Shown in pieces: positions 1 through 5,003 of a stretch of 5,293 bases of DNA. Each line of letters begins with the position of its first letter. Position 1 is the stretch's first letter. The notes under the pieces are model-generated. The model had not been told where the DNA came from. It saw only the letters and a list, made by a program, of their open reading frames with translations, and made no database searches. The position numbers were made by a program, and so were the translations under genes. Source of the stretch: JBBKWQ01 sp037969115. GTDB taxonomy: Bacteria; Actinomycetota; Acidimicrobiia; Acidimicrobiales; Ilumatobacteraceae. Location: the NCBI GenBank assembly GCA_037969115.1, contig JBBKWQ010000207.1:1-5293 (forward strand). The letters run 5' to 3'.

Positions 1-1161
1 GACCCGAACGCACCGCTCCCCGACCCAGTGGTCACACCCCCGCCCCCAGCTCCGACGACCAAGGCGATCAGTGACAAAGCCGCTTTCGAACCGGTGAAGC
101 CCGTGCGCTACGCAGACTCGCGGGCGAACCGTCGGGTCGTGCGGCTGAAGGCCAGCACCCCTCAAACCGTCACCATGGACGCCGACGGCGCCACTGCCGT
201 GAGCGCCAACTTCACCGTCGACCGACCTTCAGCGGACGGGTTCCTCACCGTGTACACCTGCGGTGCGACACCGCCAGAGATCTCGACGCTCAACTTCAAG
301 CGGTCCCATGCCGCTGCGAACCAGGCGGTCGTTCCGCTCACGGCCGGCAAGCTCTGCCTCTTCTCTCCGGTCGACACCGACATCATCATCGACGTCAACG
401 GCTACTTCCGGACGTCGGCCAAAACCGGATTCATGCCGGTCAAGCCCGCACGACTCTACGACAGCCGCAATGCCGGGGTCGCTCGACTGACCGCCGGAAT
501 CGTTCGCAAGATCAAGGTGGAAGGCGTAGCCGGTGGCGCTCCGAAGAGTGCGAATGCCGTTGCCGTCAACATCACGGCGGCGAATTCCGCCGCAGGCGGC
601 TATATCCAGGCCTACCCGTGTGAGCAGAACGGTTCTGAGGTCTCGAACGTCAACTTCGACGCCGGTGACGTTCGTCCCAACTCTGCCATCGTCCCGACCT
701 CGGCCGACGGAACGATCTGCGTGGTGTCGAGCGTGAACACCGACATCTTCATCGACATGTCCGGGTACTTCGTCGACGGCGACGGCTATCGCTTCACCTC
801 GCTTCGCCCCATTCGGCTGGTCGACACCCGCTCGGCGGCTTCGAACATGAACGGTGGCACCAATGGCAATCGCCTCGCTGCAGGCAAGGTCGCACGCTTC
901 CGGGTCGCTGGCACCCGCGGCGTCCCATCGGACGCGAAAGCTGCGTCGGTGAACCTCACCGCGGTGGATGCGATCGGCGGCGGCTACCTCACGGCGTACC
1001 CCTGCGGTACCGTCCCGGCGGTGTCGAATGTGAACACCACGGCCACCACGAACGCAATCGCCAACGGCGCAATGATTCCACTCAGCGCCGAGGGTGACCT
1101 GTGTGTGTACAGCGATCACGCCGTGCACCTGCTCATCGGCATCAACGGAATCTGGTCATGA
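1..1161 (+). CDS. Secreted cell-surface protein with three cysteine-paired beta repeats (5' end missing)
   Basis: The reading frame is open from base 1, so the start lies outside the window; 386 residues are visible. Residues 1-20 are a proline-rich linker (PLPDPVVTPPPPAPTT), which suggests that another domain lies upstream. Three divergent repeats follow, at about 29-136, 144-257 and 265-385. Each opens with a P-x-R-x-x-D-(S/T)-R motif (PVRYADSR, PARLYDSR, PIRLVDTR) and closes with a D-(V/M)-(N/S)-G-Y-F type strand (DVNGYF, DMSGYF, degenerate GINGIW). Each has one cysteine pair 31-33 residues apart (88/119, 207/240, 335/368), as expected of disulfides in an exported protein. This style of repeat is common in secreted actinobacterial proteins, often beside hydrolase domains, and is probably involved in cell-surface or ligand binding. 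The last residues follow the final strand directly, with no LPXTG or membrane anchor. The GTG at base 28 is very unlikely to be the true start because the linker continues upstream of it. The role of the whole protein is unknown. Confidence 0.88.
   Translation, partial: DPNAPLPDPVVTPPPPAPTTKAISDKAAFEPVKPVRYADSRANRRVVRLKASTPQTVTMDADGATAVSANFTVDRPSADGFLTVYTCGATPPEISTLNFKRSHAAANQAVVPLTAGKLCLFSPVDTDIIIDVNGYFRTSAKTGFMPVKPARLYDSRNAGVARLTAGIVRKIKVEGVAGGAPKSANAVAVNITAANSAAGGYIQAYPCEQNGSEVSNVNFDAGDVRPNSAIVPTSADGTICVVSSVNTDIFIDMSGYFVDGDGYRFTSLRPIRLVDTRSAASNMNGGTNGNRLAAGKVARFRVAGTRGVPSDAKAASVNLTAVDAIGGGYLTAYPCGTVPAVSNVNTTATTNAIANGAMIPLSAEGDLCVYSDHAVHLLIGINGIWS
85..408 (+). repeat. Surface repeat unit 1 (protein level)
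   Basis: This is the first copy of the repeated domain. It starts FEPVKPVRYADSR, has cysteines in YTCG and KLCLF, and ends DIIIDVNGYF. Similarity to units 2 and 3 is clear in protein but not in DNA, so the duplication is old. Confidence 0.8.
430..771 (+). repeat. Surface repeat unit 2 (protein level)
   Basis: This is the second copy. It starts FMPVKPARLYDSR, contains AVAVNITAANS and YPCE, has its second cysteine in TICVV, and ends DIFIDMSGYF. It is the unit closest to the consensus of the three. Confidence 0.8.
793..1155 (+). repeat. Surface repeat unit 3 (protein level), degenerate end
   Basis: This is the third copy. It starts FTSLRPIRLVDTR and contains AASVNLTAVDA, YPCG and DLCVY. It carries a short Gly/Asn-rich insertion (SNMNGGTNGN, residues 281-290). 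Its final strand reads LLIGINGIW instead of the usual D-V-N-G-Y-F, so the acidic residue and the tyrosine are lost in the C-terminal copy. Confidence 0.78.
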
Positions 1162-1168
1162 GACCAGA
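1151..1168. terminator. Hairpin over the stop codon between convergent genes
   Basis: TCTGGTC (1151-1157) and GACCAGA (1162-1168) form a perfect 7-bp stem around the loop ATGA, which contains part of the stop codon of the repeat-protein gene. The opposing ProA-like gene stops at 1173-1175. The position between two converging stops fits a bidirectional terminator. There is no T tract on either side, so it would be a non-canonical (I-shaped) actinobacterial type. Confidence 0.45.
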
Positions 1169-1172
1169 CTCG

Positions 1173-2672
1173 TCACCGATGCGTTGACGGATCGGTCACC
1201 GTTGTCCGATAACGAATCGAGTGCACGCTGTCGCCGGACAGGATTGCACCACGTGCCAGCATCCGGCCGCCCTCCCAGTTCGACAACCCGAGCTCCGGCG
1301 CGTCGAGCGCGTACTGGCCGTCGACCCACCGCGTGAAACCGTCCCCCACGAACGGTGCCTCTACGAGTCGATAGACGCGGTCATGGGCACGGTGGTCGTC
1401 GCTGATCAGCGACACCGTGAATCGTGGGCTGTGAGTGTTGCAGAGCACGATCGCCTCGTCGAGATCGTCGACCACGACCAGGGTGACCTCCGGCGAACCC
1501 TCCCATTGCCATTCGTGACCGAGTCGTTCACGGTCGATGAGCGACACGAAGGGCTCGTCGTGGCTTCCGTCGACACGGTGCACCGTGACGCGTTCGTTCC
1601 GCACGGCAGTGTCGACGTGCTCCAGCGCGTGCCGGTCGGCGTGGATGCGACCGTGACCGTCACGGTCGGCCGCAGCGGCTCGAACAGCGTCGACGAAGAC
1701 CGGGACGAGGTCGGCCGCCCGCTCGCGAACGACACAGCAGACGTTCAGGGTGTTGCAGACCTTCCGGTCGAGTGAATGCTGAACGCTCAGCGCGAATCGT
1801 GAAGCGTCCGCCGCAGCGTCGGCGAGCATCCACGCCCCACCGGTGCCGTGCAGGCTGACAGCGACGCCGGCTTGTCGAGCAACGGACCCCAGTTGCGCCA
1901 CGGCTGAACCCGACCCCCTGGCCACGGCGAGACCCACCTGGGGGTTACTGAACAGTGCCCAACCTGCGGCGTGGAGCGGACTGTCGATCAACTGAACCGT
2001 GGCCGGAGGCAGACCGCTCGACGCCAGCGCCGGGTGGAGTGCGTGCTCGACGATCGCGTTGGCGGTGCCCAACGCGTCGCTTCCGATCCGGAAGACCACG
2101 GTGTTGCCGGTGCGCACCACGCCGACTGCGTCGGCGAAGACGTTCGGGCGACCCTCGAAGACGAAACCGACGACACCCAGCGGCGAACGCCGGGTTTCGA
2201 TCGACCAGCCTTCGTGCACGATGGACGACTGCACCGCGTCGCGCGTCGCCTTCGCGTGCTGCCAGGTTCGTAGCCCATCGATCATCGCGGCGCGCATCGA
2301 TGCCGACAACTCGAGCCGTGTCGTGGAGCGTCGCATCGCTTGCGCACGCACGATGTCGCCGCGGTTCGCCAATTGGATCGCAGCGAAGGTCGTCTCGTCA
2401 TCGAGTCGGTCTGCAAATGCACCGAAGAACTCTGTGATCTGTTCATCGGATACCTCGGCGAGCTCAGCGAACGCATTCACCGCAGCCGACACGGCCTCGG
2501 TCACCTGGTCGCTGACCGCTGCGGGAATGTGCAACAACGCACCACTGTCCTGCACGACCACCAGTCGGTCACCCGGCTGGAATGCCGCCGCGAGCTCGCT
2601 GCTCACTTGCGTGACGCGATTACCGCCGAAGATGATTGGTTGGCCCTCGCTGAGCCGGCTGAGCGCCACCAT
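1173..2672 (-). CDS. ProA-like aldehyde dehydrogenase superfamily protein (glutamate-5-semialdehyde dehydrogenase family)
   Basis: The 499-residue product resembles gamma-glutamyl phosphate reductase, which makes glutamate-5-semialdehyde with NADPH in proline synthesis. Family marks are SPLGVVGFVFEGRPN (163-177, cofactor region), a GNTVVFRIGSDA segment just after it, HGTGGAWM (275-282), the catalytic-cysteine motif VCNTLNV with C306, VVVDDLDEAI, and a C-terminal TRWVDG (447-452) and ARGA (473-476). Two things are odd. ProA is usually about 415-430 residues, and here about 75 extra N-terminal residues precede the usual helical start. The normal Cys-Asn-x-x-Glu-Thr pattern reads Cys-Asn-Thr-Leu-Asn-Val, losing the conserved Glu. 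No proB is adjacent. The protein may therefore be a paralogue with another acyl-phosphate or aldehyde substrate, so I withhold the symbol. I chose the ATG at 2672 over the in-frame ATG at 2744: the latter would run 49 bp into the divergent gene and add an unconvincing Arg-rich leader, while 2672 lies 7 nt from a -10-like hexamer. Confidence 0.85.
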   Translation of the reverse strand: MVALSRLSEGQPIIFGGNRVTQVSSELAAAFQPGDRLVVVQDSGALLHIPAAVSDQVTEAVSAAVNAFAELAEVSDEQITEFFGAFADRLDDETTFAAIQLANRGDIVRAQAMRRSTTRLELSASMRAAMIDGLRTWQHAKATRDAVQSSIVHEGWSIETRRSPLGVVGFVFEGRPNVFADAVGVVRTGNTVVFRIGSDALGTANAIVEHALHPALASSGLPPATVQLIDSPLHAAGWALFSNPQVGLAVARGSGSAVAQLGSVARQAGVAVSLHGTGGAWMLADAAADASRFALSVQHSLDRKVCNTLNVCCVVRERAADLVPVFVDAVRAAAADRDGHGRIHADRHALEHVDTAVRNERVTVHRVDGSHDEPFVSLIDRERLGHEWQWEGSPEVTLVVVDDLDEAIVLCNTHSPRFTVSLISDDHRAHDRVYRLVEAPFVGDGFTRWVDGQYALDAPELGLSNWEGGRMLARGAILSGDSVHSIRYRTTVTDPSTHR

Positions 2673-2679
2673 GATCCGC

Positions 2680-2689
2680 AGCGTACGCT
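2680..2689. promoter_or_regulatory. Palindromic bidirectional -10 element AGCGTACGCT
   Basis: This perfect 10-bp palindrome sits in the 23-bp gap between the two divergent ATGs (2672 minus, 2696 plus). It contains TACGCT, a TANNNT-type -10 hexamer, on both strands: 2684-2689 on plus, followed by 6 nt and then ATG; 2685-2680 on minus, followed by 7 nt and then ATG. The two hexamers overlap by two bases. The spacing is that expected if transcription starts at or next to the A of each ATG, giving leaderless mRNAs, and neither gene shows a Shine-Dalgarno sequence. No clear -35 is visible on either side. The palindrome could instead, or also, be an operator. Confidence 0.5.
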
Positions 2690-2695
2690 CGCACC

Positions 2696-3433
2696 ATGGC
2701 CGATCGAAAGAACGATCCGAACGCTGGTGATCGGGACAGCGCACCCGTCGAAGAACGGTTCTACTTCCGCCAGCTCCTGTCCGGTCGCGACTTCGCCGTC
2801 GACGATCCCCTCGCCTCGCAGATGGTGAACTTCGTCTACGCGATCGGTGATCGAGTCACGGGCGACTGTGTTCTGATCGATCCTGCCTACGCGGTGAACG
2901 AGCTCGTCGATGTCGTCGAGAGCGATGGTCTGCGGCTCTCCGGCGTCCTTGCAACGCATTATCACGCTGATCACATCGGTGGTTCGATGATGGGATTCGA
3001 CATCGACGGCATTGCAACCTTGCTCGCTCGCGAGTCGGTGCCGATCCACGTGCAGCAGGCAGAGGTGCCGTGGATCGTTCGTACCACCGGCGTTGCCGAA
3101 ACCGATCTCGTCGCTCATGATCCGGGCGATGTCGTACGCGTCGGCGACATCGAGATCACGCTGGTCCACACCCCGGGCCACACCCCGGGCAGCCAATGTT
3201 TCATGGTCGACGGCCGTCTGGTGTCGGGCGACACCTTGTTTCTCGACGGTTGTGGGCGGACCGACCTGCCCGGGAGCGATCCGACGCAGATGGTCGAGAG
3301 CCTGCGGAGGCTCTCGAAGGTCGACGACCACGTGGTGCTCTATCCCGGCCATCAGTATTCCGCCGCCCCGTTCGCCTCGATGGGCACCGTGAAGCGCAAC
3401 AACTTCGTTTTCGATCAGATCGTCGGGACGTAA
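2696..3433 (+). CDS. MBL-fold metallohydrolase (glyoxalase II / persulfide dioxygenase-like)
   Basis: The 245-residue product is a complete single-domain metallo-beta-lactamase-fold enzyme, probably cytoplasmic since no signal peptide is seen. Metal ligands are visible: T-H-Y-H-A-D-H at 87-93 (H88, H90, D92, H93), H162 in HTPGHTPGS, D179 in SGDTLF, and H219 in YPGH. The segments FVYAIGDRVTGDCVLIDPA (46-64) and DGCGRTDLPGSDP (184-196) resemble glyoxalase II and ETHE1-type persulfide dioxygenases, which act on glutathione or other low-molecular-weight thiol conjugates; in actinobacteria the thiol could be mycothiol. The exact substrate cannot be read from sequence. ATG 2696 is chosen because it follows the -10-like TACGCT by 6 nt; no ribosome binding site is seen. 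Residues 1-20 are polar and look disordered, before the conserved-looking FYFRQLLSGRDFA. HTPGHTPG is encoded by a perfect 12-bp tandem repeat at 3167-3190. Confidence 0.88.
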   Translation: MADRKNDPNAGDRDSAPVEERFYFRQLLSGRDFAVDDPLASQMVNFVYAIGDRVTGDCVLIDPAYAVNELVDVVESDGLRLSGVLATHYHADHIGGSMMGFDIDGIATLLARESVPIHVQQAEVPWIVRTTGVAETDLVAHDPGDVVRVGDIEITLVHTPGHTPGSQCFMVDGRLVSGDTLFLDGCGRTDLPGSDPTQMVESLRRLSKVDDHVVLYPGHQYSAAPFASMGTVKRNNFVFDQIVGT

Positions 3434-3454
3434 CCTCGACGAGTCGGGAAGTCG

Positions 3455-3480
3455 CCGCCGACCGCTTGACGCCCCGGCGG
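3455..3480 (+). terminator. Weak inverted repeat downstream of the MBL gene
   Basis: CCGCCG (3455-3460) pairs with CGGCGG (3475-3480) across a 14-nt loop, 21 bp after the TAA stop of the MBL gene. There is no T tract, and short G/C stems are common by chance in this DNA, so this is only a candidate terminator. The rest of the 93-bp gap shows nothing clear except the promoter-like hexamer near 3514. Confidence 0.2.
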
Positions 3481-3513
3481 AAACTCACCCGATGAGGCAA
3501 CGTCGACCCCCAT

Positions 3514-3519
3514 TAGGTT
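3514..3519 (+). promoter_or_regulatory. -10-like TAGGTT 7 nt before the GNAT start
   Basis: TAGGTT matches TANNNT and ends 7 nt before the ATG at 3527, the same geometry as the two divergent starts at 2672 and 2696. It suggests a leaderless transcript for the acetyltransferase gene, independent of the MBL gene upstream. The internal AGG (3515-3517, 9 nt from ATG) could instead be read as a weak Shine-Dalgarno; the two readings exclude each other. No good -35 is seen at 16-18 bp spacing. Confidence 0.35.
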
Positions 3520-3526
3520 TCGGGGT

Positions 3527-4525
3527 ATGCATCTGGCAGACCGAATGCAGCTCCCGTCACCGTACGCGGCGCGTCCCTACCGTGGCCGCGCCGACCATCC
3601 GGCCATGGCCGAGATCCTGGCTGCGTACCGACACGAGATGGGCGACTCCGAGTTACCCACCGTGGAACAGATCGACCTCACATACGCCAATCTCCAGGAC
3701 TGCGACCCGGACCACGACATCGCGATCATCGAACACGCAACCGAAGCCGTCGGGTACGCCCGCGTCTCGTGGGAGGACCTCGGCACCAGCGTTCGCGACT
3801 GCATCGTGTTCGCGCCGACGATGCCAGATCATCTGACGCGAGCCCTGTTCACGGCCCTCGTCGCTGCAGAAGAAGCCCAGATGCGATCGTGGGCCGACGC
3901 CGTGCCGTTGGCGAGGTTCCGCGGGTACGCCCGACACCCCGGACCGGGGTTACCGGCGACCGGGCAGGCCGAGTGGTTCGAGGCGCTCGGCTACGAGGCA
4001 ACCGAGTGGGGGGCCTCATTGGTCCGCCCGACGCTCGATGACATCCCGGAGCGATCGCTGCCCGACGGCGTCGAGGTCCGTCCCGTCACCGGCGAGCAGA
4101 TCCGCCCGATCGTCGAGGCGCACTTCGAGGCATTCCGCGGTGAGTGGGACTTCAGGGAGCCGACCGAGGCCGACTTCATCGAGCTCATCGAGGCTCCCGA
4201 ACGCGACGAGACGTTGTGGAAGATCGCCTGGTTCGGCGACACGATCGTCGGCCAGGTGAAGAGCTTCATCAGCGCCGAAGAGAACGCCGAGCGGGGTTAC
4301 CTTCGTGGCTACACCGAGAACATCTCGACCCACCGAGACTGGCGCACCCGCGGAATCGCCGGCGCGTTGATCGCGATGAGCCTCCACGAACTCCGACGCC
4401 GTGGTATGACCGAAGCGGCGCTCGGTGTCGACACGAACAATCCCGGCGGGGCGTTCCAGCTCTACACCGGCCTGGGGTTCGAACTCCAGACGTACGAAGC
4501 GATCTACACCCGGTCGCCGAGCTGA
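3527..4525 (+). CDS. Tandem-GNAT N-acetyltransferase family protein
   Basis: The 332-residue product has a two-domain layout. The C-terminal half (about 181-332) is a standard GNAT fold: GVEVRPVTGEQ start, beta strand KIAWFGDTIVGQV, acetyl-CoA pyrophosphate-binding R-x-x-G-x-A motif in WRTRGIAGAL (R273, G276, A278), then GVDTNNPGGAF and LYTGLGFE typical of motif B. The N-terminal half (about 16-168) has GNAT-like pieces (ADHPAMAEILAAY, AVGYARVSWED, FEALGYEATE) but no acetyl-CoA loop, so it looks like a degenerate GNAT copy. Mycothiol synthase (MshD) has the same tandem layout and similar length, but so do many uncharacterised GNATs, and the substrate is unknown. The start at 3527 is preferred to the ATG at 3545 because of the -10-like TAGGTT, or AGG, just upstream of the former. 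It lies 93 bp after the MBL gene on the same strand and may have its own promoter. It converges on the minus-strand gene ending at 4569. Confidence 0.85.
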   Translation: MHLADRMQLPSPYAARPYRGRADHPAMAEILAAYRHEMGDSELPTVEQIDLTYANLQDCDPDHDIAIIEHATEAVGYARVSWEDLGTSVRDCIVFAPTMPDHLTRALFTALVAAEEAQMRSWADAVPLARFRGYARHPGPGLPATGQAEWFEALGYEATEWGASLVRPTLDDIPERSLPDGVEVRPVTGEQIRPIVEAHFEAFRGEWDFREPTEADFIELIEAPERDETLWKIAWFGDTIVGQVKSFISAEENAERGYLRGYTENISTHRDWRTRGIAGALIAMSLHELRRRGMTEAALGVDTNNPGGAFQLYTGLGFELQTYEAIYTRSPS

Positions 4526-4568
4526 CGCGAGCGGGTCTGCAGCAACGAATCAACCGTATGACTACCTG

Positions 4569-4943
4569 TCAGAGGAAGGCACCGTTCGACTGCGTCCCGA
4601 ACTCTGCGAAGAAACCCGAGGCATCGAGCTTCGACGGTGTCGAGAAGTGAAAGCCGGTCTGCCGACCACTCACGGTCGCCTCGCACGATGCGTCGGAGAA
4701 CTCGCCCAAAAACGCTCCCGGCGCCGCTGGGTCGGCACCGGCCCCGAGCCCTCGTGTCTGACGATCGGTCGTTGCCCACCAGTTCACGGTCGTGCTCGCC
4801 ACCGAGGCGACACCGGCGCAGCTTCCGAACACGAAACTGTCGCACAGCGGCGTGTCACGCAACCGCAACTTGGCCCGGTGCTTCGACACCCAGAACGCAT
4901 CGTCCGGGATCGCCATCGTCCAGAAGACACCGTTCGGCAACAC
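4569..4943 (-). CDS. Hypothetical protein, 124 aa, function unknown
   Basis: I do not recognise a named family. Third codon positions are strongly G/C throughout, as in the other genes here, which supports real coding. The product is small and probably soluble, with many aromatic and short beta-like stretches (GVFWTMAIPDDAFWVS, STTVNWWATT, TGFHFSTP, GFFAEFGTQSNGAFL), three cysteines (34, 42, 87) and no signal peptide or membrane helix from this start. The start is uncertain. GTG 4943 is given; TTG 4940 and ATG 4916 are alternatives, and none has a good ribosome binding site. The frame stays open back to a TGA at 5004-5006, the stop of the next ORF to the right, so the two ORFs share one frame with 20 sense codons between them. 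Those codons use G/C in the third position less often (11 of 20), which favours a spacer, although the stretch just before GTG (HDLTPG) looks coding. It is probably co-transcribed with the upstream ORF. Confidence 0.6.
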   Translation of the reverse strand: MLPNGVFWTMAIPDDAFWVSKHRAKLRLRDTPLCDSFVFGSCAGVASVASTTVNWWATTDRQTRGLGAGADPAAPGAFLGEFSDASCEATVSGRQTGFHFSTPSKLDASGFFAEFGTQSNGAFL

Positions 4944-5003
4944 ACCCGGCGTCAGATCGTGTACTTGCCCTGCTGCCCCCGCACCGGGGGCGAAGAGATC
5001 AAT

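Noticed and set aside
229..1128. Long 299-aa minus-strand ORF opposite the repeat protein
   Set aside because: It is an antisense shadow. Its product is rich in Arg, Val, Asp and Gly with no domain pattern, while the plus frame shows clear repeats with G/C-rich third positions.
1999..2730. 243-aa plus-strand ORF opposite the ProA-like gene
   Set aside because: The minus frame carries unmistakable ProA-family motifs. This ORF is low-complexity Ser/Ala/Arg sequence and runs into the MBL start.
2673..2744. Upstream in-frame ATG (2744) as start of the ProA-like protein
   Set aside because: It would overlap the first 49 bp of the MBL gene and add a 24-residue Arg-rich leader. The ATG at 2672 fits the promoter-like hexamer.
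2603..3352. 249-aa minus-strand ORF opposite the MBL gene
   Set aside because: The plus frame contains all MBL metal-binding motifs; the antisense product matches nothing and would also overlap the ProA-like gene.
3506..3526. ACCCC/GGGGT 5-bp stem before the GNAT start as a translational switch
   Set aside because: The stem is short with an 11-nt loop, it conflicts with the leaderless reading, and such pairings are frequent by chance in G/C-rich DNA.
4559..4571. TGAC-TACCT-GTCA hairpin between the GNAT gene and the convergent minus-strand gene
   Set aside because: It has only 4 bp of stem and no T tract, so it is too weak to call a terminator. I see no better signal in the 43-bp gap.
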